Source: Fagopyrum homotropicum (Eukaryota > Streptophyta > Magnoliopsida > Caryophyllales > Polygonaceae). Taken from it: 64,000 bases of DNA. The notes under the pieces were generated by a model. It ran no database searches and had not been told where the DNA came from. It saw nothing but the letters and a program-made list of their open reading frames with translations. The stretch is from contig BSWB01000001.1 in NCBI GenBank assembly GCA_033239125.1, positions 21,665,501 to 21,729,500 on the forward strand. The letters run 5' to 3'. Of the stretch, positions 33,742-43,065 are shown piece by piece. Numbering within the stretch: position 1 is the first letter of the stretch; each line of letters begins with the position of its first letter. Made by a program: the position numbers and the translations under genes.

Positions 33742-34089
33742 TCTATTCCACTTTAGAAACACCTTCCCTTTGCAAAATCTCAGCTTTGTCCGCTTATCTT
33801 TAGATCTTGAGTTGGAACCACAACTAGATGCTTTAATCCCTAGAATTGCATATTTCCTTTAATTGACTTTTTATCATCTTTGATTGCTTTAATCGCTTCT
33901 GTGGTTAGTAATTACATAGACTACCTATACTTGCTTAGGTTTCACCAAAGTCCTTGAGATCGACATCCCGGAATTCTTGCTTTTTACTACGATTGACCCG
34001 TACACTGCGGGTTCGCATCCTTGTTTTGAGCATACATCTAGGGTTATAAATTTAAAGCTTGCACACACCATTTGGAGCGAACAAGTTTT

Positions 34090-34107
34090 TGGCGCCGTTG
34101 TCGGAGA
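34090..34107 (+). other. Primer-binding site of C
   Basis: TGGCGCCGTTGTCGGAGA, matching the 3' end of tRNA-Asp for eleven bases. It is followed at once by the palindrome GGTCTAGACC (34111-34120). Confidence 0.85.
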
Positions 34108-34212
34108 CTTGGTCTAGACCGAGCCGGTTGCGGTTGGCTTTCGGGGCACTTTCCCCTGTTTCTACTAACCACTCTACTTGAGTGACTTTCGCAGGTTCTT
34201 TCTTGTAGGTTT

Positions 34213-34584
34213 ATGCGAAGAACCCGCATTGGGAAGGAAATCATTCCTTACGATCCCAAACCAGAAAAGACATACAAAAGACGCTTCAAAGAAGCTAAGA
34301 TGGCCAATCAAGAGAATCGTGATCTTGAGGCCGAATTAAAGGAGGCATTGGAACAACTACGCCTCAGTAAAGAAGAATTACGACAGGAAAAGGAAGAAAC
34401 GCACGCAAGAACGGAAGCGATCGAAGCAGATATGGCGACTTTACGGGACCAATATCTACCTCGACCAGCTCCAGTTCCTCGACCGAGGCAGGACCCAGCT
34501 CCAGCTGCCCCGGCCGAGATACTTCCACCTCGAATACCAGTCCGAGATGCTCTTTTTGCAAGTATTCCACAGACCCTAGGGTAG
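34213..34584 (+). CDS. N-terminal gag-region ORF of C
   Basis: 123 codons from ATG 34213 to a TAG at 34582-34584, 130 bp after the LTR. The product starts basic and then has a Glu/Lys/Arg-rich coiled coil (residues about 25-75). It ends in a Pro-rich segment, where C-type words (CTCGACCGAGG) are translated. The next ORF starts three bases later in the same frame, so this is probably the N-terminal part of gag separated by one stop codon. I recognise no defined domain in it. Confidence 0.55.
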   Translation: MRRTRIGKEIIPYDPKPEKTYKRRFKEAKMANQENRDLEAELKEALEQLRLSKEELRQEKEETHARTEAIEADMATLRDQYLPRPAPVPRPRQDPAPAAPAEILPPRIPVRDALFASIPQTLG

Positions 34585-34587
34585 AGG

Positions 34588-35760
34588 ATGGACCCCAATC
34601 AGCAACTGAGGCGTCCAAGAGTCAACCTAGGTGATCCATCAGACCATGATTATGAGCTTCGACCGCAAGTTCTTTCCATGATTCGCCAATGCCAGTTTGG
34701 AGGGCTAGAGAGGGAATCTCCGCATCAACATCTACAAAACTATGAGATCTTGATGGAGACCTTGAGACCTTCAAGGCTGGAAAACAACAATTACAAGCTA
34801 AGGCCTTTCTACTTCTCTTTGAAAGATAGAGCGCTTACTTGGTATCAATCTCTTTCTCCAGGAAAATTCAATACTTGGGAGGAGATGACTGCGGAGTTCT
34901 TGACTAAATTGTTCCCCCCCCCCCTCTAAAACCGCTGAAATGAAAGGGAAGATCAATGCATTCATCATGAAAGACAAAGAGAGTTTGTCCAATTCATGGG
35001 AGAGATTTAAAGACATTCTTCTAGATTGCCCACATCATGGGATTCCAAAGATAGAGTTGTTGGAGATATACTTCAAGGGACTGGACGGCAACACCCAGTT
35101 CAACCTTCAACTACTATCCGCCGGCACGTTCATGGACATGCCGATTGACGAAGCTTGGGAGTTCATAGAGAAGAAAGCTTTGCAAATGGAGAAATATTCC
35201 CACCAAGGAGCTGAAGGTGGAGTTAAAAGAGTCAACTTTCAAGAAGCTCCACCAAACAATGATCAACTCACCTCTTTGAAGAATGATGTGAAACAATTGA
35301 AGGAACTTTTGGTTGCTCAAACCAAGAAAGAAGATCAAGGATCAAGGAACAACAACGGTTACCGGAACAACAACAACGGCAACAACGGTTACCGGAACAA
35401 CAACAACGGTTCCCGGAACAACAACTACAACAACAATAGAGGATCCAACAACAATAATTGGAGGACAAACAACCAAAATTCGGGTAACCCTTACTCTAAC
35501 TCAAATTCGAATGACTCCTCTAATCCTTTCCTCTCTTCTTCTTCTTCTTCTACTCCATTGAAGAGCCAGGAACAAGGATCAAGTTTGTCCCAGCCGGAAA
35601 AGAAAGATGCGGTGCTGGAGGCCATCTTGATAAAGCTCAACTCTATGGAGACATCCATCATTTTCGAAGGCACAAAAAGCCTTAGAACAACAATTCTTTA
35701 ACAAGGCGAATGAAGCGCCAAGAGATCCAGGGAAGCTTCCAGCAAGAACGGAAAGCAACC
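34588..35760 (+). pseudogene. gag of C, frameshifted
   Basis: Retrotransposon capsid protein. From ATG 34588: an NYEI-type N-terminal region, then LKDRALTWYQSL and TWEEMTAEF, typical of the plant gypsy gag core. At 34914-34924 a run of eleven C shifts the frame and a stop follows at 34927-34929. The gag core resumes in another frame from 34940 (SWERFKDIL, CPHHGIP). At about 35335-35475 there is a remarkable Asn/Gly/Arg-rich tract (repeats of GYRNNNNG type) followed by a Ser-rich run; I see no CCHC zinc knuckle. A second frameshift near 35660-35701 separates gag from the protease frame. Confidence 0.8.
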
Positions 35761-35774
35761 CCAAGGGACAGATC

Positions 35775-38744
35775 ATGGCAATAGCGACGAGAAGTGGACT
35801 GAAAACTGCAGATCCAGTGCCTCGGTCGATGCCAGTACATACGAAGACCACCTCGGTCCAGGCACAGTCGAAGAACACTTCGGCTGAGGTGCCAACCGAG
35901 GTTGAGCCACAGAGAGCGTCGGACAAAACTGAAGTTTATGTTCCACCTCCTGCATATAAACCACCACTTCCATTCCCCCAGTCAAGGGCCAGAGCACATC
36001 TAGACAAGCATTTTGGTAAGTTCCTTGACTTGATGAATAAACTACACATTAATATCCCTTTCCTTGATGCTATTCTAGGGATGCCCGCCAATGGGAAGTT
36101 CTTGAAAGAGATTCTATCAAGGAAGAGGAAGTTGGAAGATTTTGGTGAAGTAAGGATGACATCTAAATCCTCGGAGCTTATTCAAATCATGAAGGAGAAG
36201 ATGCCACCCAAATTGAGAGATCCCGGCTCATTTTGCATTCCCATTCAAGTTGGGGATGTCACTTGTGAAGCATTGTGTGATCTAGGAGCCAGCGTAAGCA
36301 TCATCCCACTAGAGCTATGTGTGAAGATCGGACTTGGAGAGCCCGAGCCGGAGAAGATACGATTGTACATGGCGGATCGCTCCATTACCTATCCCCTGGG
36401 CATTTTGGAAGACGTTCCGGTTAAGTTAGGTAACTTCTATTTACCTATAGACTTTGTTGTGCTTGATATTCCCGCAGATTACCCCATTCCTATCATTCTC
36501 GGGAGACCATTTCTAGCAACTTCGGGTTGCAATGTGGATTGTAAGAACGCCAAGTTAAAATTCAACATTGACGGAGATGAAGTGGAGTTTGCATTGCTTA
36601 CGGCAATGAAGGGAGAGCACCTAGGAGATGATATCTTCAACATCTATGATGAAGAAGAATCAAGAGAATTGGTGAGCTCTATCCTTATTAAAGATCCACT
36701 TGAAAAATTTATTAGTTTTAGCTTAATGGAGGAAGGTATAGATGCTTCTTGTGATGCAGATATACGGAGCTTAAAGGCACCCGAAGAAGATCCAGGAGCT
36801 AAAACTGAAAGACTAATCCAGGAGAAGAAGATCTCCAGTTTCGGTCCCAGTTGCAGTACCTCGACCGAGGCACTTTCTGGACCAAGCGAGGTGCTCTTGA
36901 CTGAAGAACATCTCGGTCACCCTCTCTGTACCTCGACCGAGGTCAAAAGTGAGATGATGTCAACTGAGACTTCTGAAAGTCCAGTTCTTCAATCTACTCC
37001 ACTGGAAGGAGGAAGCAAAGATCCACCTCAGAAAGCACCCCCAGTTATGGAGCTTAAACAACTTCCAAGTCACTTGAGGTATGCTTTTCTTGGACCGGAT
37101 TCTACTTATCCCGTCATCGTTAGTGCTTCCCTCTCCGAATCTGAATTATCTAAACTAATGCATGTCCTGAGGAAGCATCAAAAGGCTTTAGGTTATACTA
37201 TTGATGATCTTATTGGCATTAAGCCTTCTTTCTGCATGCATAGAATACTAATGGAGGACGATCATAAGACTTCACGGGAACCTCAAAGACGGTTAAATCC
37301 GATCATGAAAGAGGTTGTGAAGAAAGAAATTCTTAAGTTGTTGGATTCAGGTATCATATTTCCTGTCTCGGACAGCAAGTGGGTGAGCCCAGTGCATGTA
37401 GTTCCGAAGAAAGGAGGGATGACCGTTGTGACGAATAAGAACAACGAGTTAATCCCAACTAGGACCGTCACGGGCTGGAGGGTGTGCATCGATTATAGGA
37501 AGCTGAACGTGGCCACTCGGAAGGACCATTTTCCACTTTCCTTCATCGATCAAATGCTCAAACGGTTGGCCCATCATTCACATTTTTGCTATTTAGATGG
37601 CTATAGTGGCTTCTTCCAGATTCCTATCCATCCGAATGATCAAGAGAAGACCACTTTCACTTATCCATGGGGGACAATCGCTTATAGGAGGATGCCATTT
37701 GGATTATGCAATGCACCCGCTACCTTCCAGCGATGCATGATGGCTATCTTTTCCGAGTATATAGAGGAGATCATGGAGGTATTTATGGATGATTTTTCAG
37801 TATATGGTTCCTCTTTTGATGATTGCCTATCTAACCTTTCTCTAGTGCTACAAAGATGTGAAGACACTAATCTCGTCTTGAATTGGGAGAAGTGTCACTT
37901 TATGGTTAATGAAGGCATCGTGCTAGGACACCTCGTTTCTAATCGAGGTATTGAGGTCGATCGCGCTAAGATCGAGACTATTGAGAAACTTCCTCCCCCT
38001 TGTTCTGTTAAGGGTGTGAGGAGTTTTCTCGGGCATGCAGGTTTCTATAGGAGATTCATCAAGGACTTCTTGAAGATTTATAAAGCACTAACTAACCTCT
38101 TGAATAAAGATGTTGTTTTTGAGTTTTTGCAGGAGTGTCTTGATGCATTTTACAGGATTAAGGAAGTGTTGATCTCCGCTCCCATTATCCAGCCTCCGGA
38201 TTGGACCTTGCCCTTTGAGATCATGTGCGATGTGAGTGATGTGGCAGTAGGAGTGGTGCTTGGACAAAAGAAAGATGGCAAGACCACCGCCATTTACTAT
38301 GCTAGCAAGACGCTAGATGAAGCCCAGCGTAACTACGCCACCACCGAGAAGGAGCTATTGGCGGTTGTATATGCTTTTGAGAAGTTTTGTTCTTACTTAG
38401 TAGGGGCGAAAGTTATTGTCTACACCAACCATACAACTATTCGTTACTTGCTTGCTAAGAAGGATGCTAAGCCACGTCTTATTCGATGGATTCTCTTGCT
38501 TCAAAAGTTTGACTTAGATATCCGTGATAAGAAGGGATCCGAAAATTCTGTTGCAGATCACCTCAGCCGGCTACCTCCCCCTTCACGCGAGAAGGACGAA
38601 CCACCCATAGACGATTCATTCCCCGATGAGCACTTACACTTGTTGGAGCGTTTGATAGACTTCCTTATCTCACCCCATGATGAAGGTGAAGTATGGTTGA
38701 GGACACCTCCCAGCACGTTTAGGGATACCGTACGGTCCAACTAG
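35775..38744 (+). CDS. Protease-RT-RNase H polyprotein of C, integrase lost
   Basis: 989 codons. Protease: CDLGAS at residues 168-173 (the DLGA form of the aspartic-protease active site) and ILGRPFL at about 241-247. A spacer at 355-405 carries translated C-type words (TSTEA, TSTEV). RT: WRVCIDYRKLN at 568-578, MPFGLCNAP at 640-648, active site FMDD at 670-673. RNase H from about 812: CDVSD at 818-822 and TEKELLAV at 857-864. At 885 there is Asn in YTNH, where the family normally has a catalytic Asp. After ADHLSRL (927-933) the frame runs only 56 more codons; SPHDEGEVW resembles the integrase tail FPHGAVEVW of A, so the zinc finger and catalytic core are deleted. The ATG is only the first in the open frame; the real start is probably upstream in gag. 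Confidence 0.88.
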   Translation: MAIATRSGLKTADPVPRSMPVHTKTTSVQAQSKNTSAEVPTEVEPQRASDKTEVYVPPPAYKPPLPFPQSRARAHLDKHFGKFLDLMNKLHINIPFLDAILGMPANGKFLKEILSRKRKLEDFGEVRMTSKSSELIQIMKEKMPPKLRDPGSFCIPIQVGDVTCEALCDLGASVSIIPLELCVKIGLGEPEPEKIRLYMADRSITYPLGILEDVPVKLGNFYLPIDFVVLDIPADYPIPIILGRPFLATSGCNVDCKNAKLKFNIDGDEVEFALLTAMKGEHLGDDIFNIYDEEESRELVSSILIKDPLEKFISFSLMEEGIDASCDADIRSLKAPEEDPGAKTERLIQEKKISSFGPSCSTSTEALSGPSEVLLTEEHLGHPLCTSTEVKSEMMSTETSESPVLQSTPLEGGSKDPPQKAPPVMELKQLPSHLRYAFLGPDSTYPVIVSASLSESELSKLMHVLRKHQKALGYTIDDLIGIKPSFCMHRILMEDDHKTSREPQRRLNPIMKEVVKKEILKLLDSGIIFPVSDSKWVSPVHVVPKKGGMTVVTNKNNELIPTRTVTGWRVCIDYRKLNVATRKDHFPLSFIDQMLKRLAHHSHFCYLDGYSGFFQIPIHPNDQEKTTFTYPWGTIAYRRMPFGLCNAPATFQRCMMAIFSEYIEEIMEVFMDDFSVYGSSFDDCLSNLSLVLQRCEDTNLVLNWEKCHFMVNEGIVLGHLVSNRGIEVDRAKIETIEKLPPPCSVKGVRSFLGHAGFYRRFIKDFLKIYKALTNLLNKDVVFEFLQECLDAFYRIKEVLISAPIIQPPDWTLPFEIMCDVSDVAVGVVLGQKKDGKTTAIYYASKTLDEAQRNYATTEKELLAVVYAFEKFCSYLVGAKVIVYTNHTTIRYLLAKKDAKPRLIRWILLLQKFDLDIRDKKGSENSVADHLSRLPPPSREKDEPPIDDSFPDEHLHLLERLIDFLISPHDEGEVWLRTPPSTFRDTVRSN

Positions 38745-38757
38745 CGACCTTAAATCA

Positions 38758-38781
38758 AGCGCTTCTTGGGAAGCAACCCAA
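38758..38781 (+). other. Conserved post-pol hairpin block of C
   Basis: GCGCTTCTTGGGAAGCAACC plus flanks, 14 bp after the pol stop. TTGGG/CCCAA pairing is retained. Equivalent to 4997-5020 (A) and 13637-13660 (B). Confidence 0.75.
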
Positions 38782-39516
38782 GGTATTGCTTTCTTTTCCC
38801 TTTTTCTAGTCTAGCTTTAGATAGTTTGTTTTTGCTTTGCTTTGCTTTGTTTTTGGTGTCCTAGACAGACAACAAGTGACATCTAAGGAAGGAATACAAC
38901 CCAGGAGCAACACTGGAAGGACAAAAGTTCGAGAATTTGAGAAGACGGAGTTTGACTGAGACACATCTCGGTTGCTGTCACAGCACCTCGACCGAGATGA
39001 TTCTTGAGCAACCGAGGCGACTAGGGTTACTGAAGATCCACCTCGGTCCGTACCACCTCGGTCTAGTCGAGACCATCTCGACCGAGGTGACAACAGCTCC
39101 AGAAAAGGGTATAAAAGGGGGCTAAGATTTCCCTCTCTTCCCTCTCTCACCCTCTCGACCGAAACGCCCCAAATCACCTCGTTCACTGATTCTCGCTCGT
39201 TTTCGACGATTCTCGCTTCCAAACTGCAAGGAAAGGGTAGAGGATCGGTTTGCAAGCAACAATCTGCAACAAAAATGCTCCAACTCGACCAAATCTGGGG
39301 TAATTCGAGAAAAAACCCTAACTCTCCCTTCTTCACTATTTTTGATCAAATTGGGTTTTGGTTGCCCCTGCATTGTGCTGGAAAAGGATTAAGTACCCCA
39401 TAGGAACTATTGGTAGTGATATCGGGGGAAAAGAACTGGATTTCTGAGAGTTACGATCGAGCAGCACTTCGCCTCGGTTCAGTCGGCCTATGCCTCGGCT
39501 GAGGTGTTCTTGAGAG
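38782..39516 (+). mobile_element. Spacer between pol and ORF3 of C
   Basis: Dense C-type words at 38950-39085 and 39475-39540, with a TATA-like box at 39110. Short frames exist on both strands (for example 38806-39336 reverse) but none shows a domain. Confidence 0.65.
39110..39118 (+). promoter_or_regulatory. Candidate internal TATA box for ORF3 of C
   Basis: TATAAAAGG followed by CT-rich sequence (TTTCCCTCTCTTCCC), 407 bp before ATG 39517 and 446 bp before ATG 39556. It parallels 5422-5430 in A. Confidence 0.5.
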
Positions 39517-40930
39517 TTGTCAGGGCAACCGAGGTGGTCTGACAGAAAGAAAAAAAAGATGAGTTCTGACAAGCAGCTGGTTTTGAGAGACAGATCCTTT
39601 CCTTCTCCTCCTTCTTCTTCTTCACGCCGCTCTATACCGGTGATCCATGAGCGTCACCAGGTAGACTATGACCGCATAACGGCACGTCCAGTTGTTGCAC
39701 CACGGTTTCTTGACATTTCTACATTTGACTGCCTCCACGTGGATGATGATCTGAGGCGGTTGATATCTATGGTGGGCTTGGAGCAGTTTACTGAGATTAG
39801 AGCTCCAGGCTACCTCGAGCCTACCTTGGAGTTTGTTAGCTCCGTCACTTATTTGCCTACTGAGCGTGCCATGAAGTACCGGTTGATGAACCGGAACTAT
39901 CTAGTTCCTATGGACCACTGGAGGGACATCTTCGGCTTCCCAGCCCCCACAGTTGCTGATTTTCCTTCTCGAGCTGTAGCTCGAGAGTTTTGGGGACAAA
40001 TAGCTCATGTAGTTGAGCATGCTGACAGGTGGAGACCTGGAGACTCCAGGGAGCGGATTATTTTCCACCTAGCCTTTACACTTGCTCACCGGATTTTTAC
40101 CGAGACTCTTTTGGCGCGTACTGAGACGCCCCAAAAGATCAGACAGGGTGAGCTGCTGAGTCTTTACTATATGGTGACCGGAGGAGTTACGGATTTTGGA
40201 GTGATGCTGGCGGAGGATTTGCACAGGATAAAGGCGAAGGCGAAGGGAGATATCTGTTGCGGAGGGATAGTGACTCACATTGCGAATTACATGGACTTGG
40301 ACTTGAGTTCTTGTACTATGGTGGCGGCTGTCAACCCGCTCGGGCTGTAGGAGATGATCACTAGGAGGATATTGGTTCCTCGCGAACTACTACGCCGTAT
40401 GTGGTGATACCTTGGGAGCAGACTGCACCTCAGGGTATTAGGTGGTCAGTCAGTTCTCTGTTTATGACCCGCATTACTGGAAGACCGTATGGATTCCGCT
40501 TATGGAGGATGTCAGAGATGCAGCAGCTCAGGGACAGGATGAGGATGATGAGGCTGAGGAGCAGGAGGATGAGGATGAGGGTGGCGGTGCTTCCATGGAC
40601 ACAGGTACAGATACAGTTGGGACTAGTGTGCCGGTCGTTGATCTGGACGACGACGAGACAGAGGAGGAGCTAGCTGCAGCACCAGCACGTCCAGCCAGGC
40701 GTAGGGTACGCAAACAGAGGGATCTAGTCGCTCACCGTCGGATCGATGATTTGACGGATCAGATGATAGATTCCTATGCCTCCTTATCCCTAGACATGAG
40801 AGAAATGCAGGAGAGACTGCACTACCAGCACAAGATGACTGAGATTCAGTTTCAACATATCATGGGTTACCCATTTGACCCATCTCAGTACCTGTACGTG
40901 CCACCACCACCACCACCGGATCGGGACTAG
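39517..40930 (+). pseudogene. ORF3 (ATHILA ORF-1-like protein) of C, broken
   Basis: Homologue of A's ORF3. ATG 39517 or, better aligned, ATG 39556. Landmarks: FGFPAPTVADF, RWRPGDSRE, LARTETPQK, KAKGDICCGGIVTH. A TAG at 40348-40350 ends the first frame and at least one frameshift follows near 40385-40440. The acidic stretch (40535-40585), a basic segment (40690-40740) and a proline-rich tail (YVPPPPPPPD) then continue to TAG 40928-40930. Function unknown. Its retention beside a deleted integrase in C and beside a deleted gag-pol in A suggests it matters for spread or was simply spared. Confidence 0.8.
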
Positions 40931-41021
40931 AGGATTAGAGCTTGCAGGATTTCTTTTCTTTATTTATTATCCAGCTCAGCTTTATCCGGTGAGTACTTTG
41001 TTTTCTTAGACTTATTTGACC

Positions 41022-41050
41022 CATTGGGAGAATGTGTCCCAAGTATGGTG
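41022..41050 (+). other. Degenerate internal hairpin plus polypurine tract of C
   Basis: CATTGGGAGAATG (stem CATT/AATG) and then AAGTATGGTG at 41041-41050. A weaker version of the module at 7407-7446 and 13031-13065. Confidence 0.6.
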
Positions 41051-41095
41051 TATGTGGGTATGTATTTATCAGTTTGGATCCTCTGAAATTTGGTA

Positions 41096-41231
41096 TGTAA
41101 CACCAAATGTGTCTCCAATAAGAATAAGACACATGTACACCTAATTAGACAAATTAGAATTAAACAAAAATTACTTTATCTATTTATTATCCACGTGGCA
41201 GTATATTATTGGAGACATAGGGTGAGTTACA
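41096..41231. mobile_element. MITE-like insert, 136 bp
   Basis: Imperfect terminal inverted repeats of about 27 bp, sharing TGTAAC at the tip and TGTCTCCAATA further in. TA flanks both ends (41094-41095, 41232-41233). There is no coding sequence. The superfamily is uncertain; TA duplication points toward a mariner/Stowaway-type element but the tips are atypical. Confidence 0.65.
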
Positions 41232-41912
41232 TATATTTGGCTCAGAAGATCCTGACTGTGTATTTATATGACTTATGTGTACGCTTGTATGACTCTTGAT
41301 GGATATTTATTGTTTTATCTTGCTCTTTGTGTTTATGTAAGATTACATGCATGCATACAAGTTATTTGATTGAGAAAAAACGTCAAAAACTGGTTTGAAA
41401 ATTTTTTTTATGACCTCGACCGATGTGACTCTGACCAATCGAGGTATAGTACCTAGGTTGACTTAGAACATCTCGACCGAGGTGGCTTAACTGGGACAGT
41501 TTTTGAAACGATTTTTGTGCTTCTTATCTGGATATAACCTCAGTGATGATTTCGTTTGCTGACTGGTTTTGAAATCTTTATATGTTTAAAAGGTTTTATG
41601 ATATGTTTAAGTTGCTAAATACTTTGTTTGAAATTTTGGCATGTTTATACTTTGTTTTTATCCAAATTATATTGAATTTGAAGGTTGACATCACATGATA
41701 AGTTCTCTCACTTTCTTCCTGGGATGATTAAGGCAATTCATTCTCTTCTCTTCTTCTTCTTGATCATGCTTTAGCCCCTCATATACATATTTGCCTTCCT
41801 TTACCTATCCGGGAATTTGGAAGCAAGCAAGTGAAAAGCAAGTGAAGGAAAATTTGAGATGTTGGCTGAAAGTTAGAAAGAAACATATAGGTTTGGGGAA
41901 GTCAATCATGAT

Positions 41913-42080
41913 GATGAGTAACTCGGCACCATTCACATAGCCGGGTGTTTGTGTCTTGTCAAAGTCGGATTGAGCGATATTCCTAACGGGTCATGGTATG
42001 TGCATCAAGGATTTGAGGCATCTCGAGAAATTGATGACTGTTGATCTCCTAGGCTTCGGTTATTGTGCACCTCTGTCCAT
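41913..42080 (+). other. Conserved noncoding block in the 3' UTR of C
   Basis: Third copy of the block described at 8009-8176, from GATGAGTAACTCGGCACCAT to TTGTGCACC, with the hairpin TGCATCAAGGATTTGAGGCA. Confidence 0.75.
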
Positions 42081-42520
42081 GCATCCCAAAAAGTAAAAAA
42101 AGTAAAAATAAGCAAAGCTTATTGGTGGAAGATGTTGAAATTCAAAGGAAGTGAAGTAAAGATCCTTTTCCCGGATTCTAGCACCACATTCCCTAGATAC
42201 ACCCCACCCTCACACGTTTCTTGACCTCTTTTGAAAAGCCCTTGAGACCTCGAGCTTGTTGATTAACTTGGTGGCTTAAACTGGATTATGCGTGATTAAT
42301 TTCAATAATTATGATTTATTATGCATTCTATGATTTTATGCAAAGATGAACAACTTTCTTATATTTATAAAATGTTTTGATCATATTTCGATTTTAAATT
42401 CCATGAAGCATTCTCTTAGAGTGATCTATGATTTGAGCACACCATTAAAATGTTTTGAAAGACTTTTTCATTGATCTTTATGACTTATAATCCATTCTAT
42501 CTTGTGTCTATGATTTGGAA

Positions 42521-42554
42521 CTTGCTTGGGGACAAGCAAGGGCTAAGTATGGGG
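42521..42554 (+). other. Terminal hairpin plus 3' polypurine tract of C
   Basis: CTTGCTTGGGGACAAGCAAG (42521-42540), then AAGTATGGGG (42545-42554), next to the LTR start at 42560. Confidence 0.85.
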
Positions 42555-43065
42555 TATTTTGATAGCATGAATTATAGTCTATATTTTGGGACCTGTTTAG
42601 ACGTTTTATCTTCAATAATATGCATGTTTGGATGTATATTATGTGATTATATCGTCGTTTCATCTACCTTTGCGGGAATCGAGGTCTACACCAAGTTTCG
42701 TTGTAATCGTAGGTAAAATGGCACGTTTTGCATCAAAATGGAGCTAAAGGAGCGAAGGAGTCATTGGAGCTACATTCAGGAGCTTAAGGAAGCATGGAAA
42801 TGGATTAGAGATTTACTTTGGACCAGATTTAAGAGATTTCACATTCAGTTTAGAGCCACCTCGGTCAGCTACAGTACCATCTCGACCGATGTGATCCAAA
42901 GGAGCGTCCCGACCGAGGCGAGCACCTTGGACGCGGCGAGATATATTTTATTCTTGGCTGAGATCTTTTATTTTTGGAAGGAGAGATCTTATATTTTTAG
43001 GCTGGATTTCTGGAAGGAAGATCATATATTTTAGGGATTTATTTATGAGAGATAGATATATTTTA

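Larger units (their letters stand above)
32371..34083 (+). mobile_element. 5' LTR of C
   Basis: Matches the 3' LTR (42584-45820) apart from the Mutator-like insert. It ends GCGAACA. It has the C-type word (CTCGGTC/GACCGAG) at 32640-32711 and 33340-33393 and four GAGACTTACCCGGTRA units at 33481-33741. Confidence 0.9.
41234..42559 (+). mobile_element. 3' untranslated region of C
   Basis: No gene. C-type words at 41414-41490, the conserved noncoding block at 41913-42080 and the terminal hairpin module at 42521-42554. Confidence 0.75.

Noticed and set aside
35268..35468. Cysteine-rich reverse frame resembling a secreted peptide
   Set aside because: Antisense shadow of the Asn-rich tract of gag.
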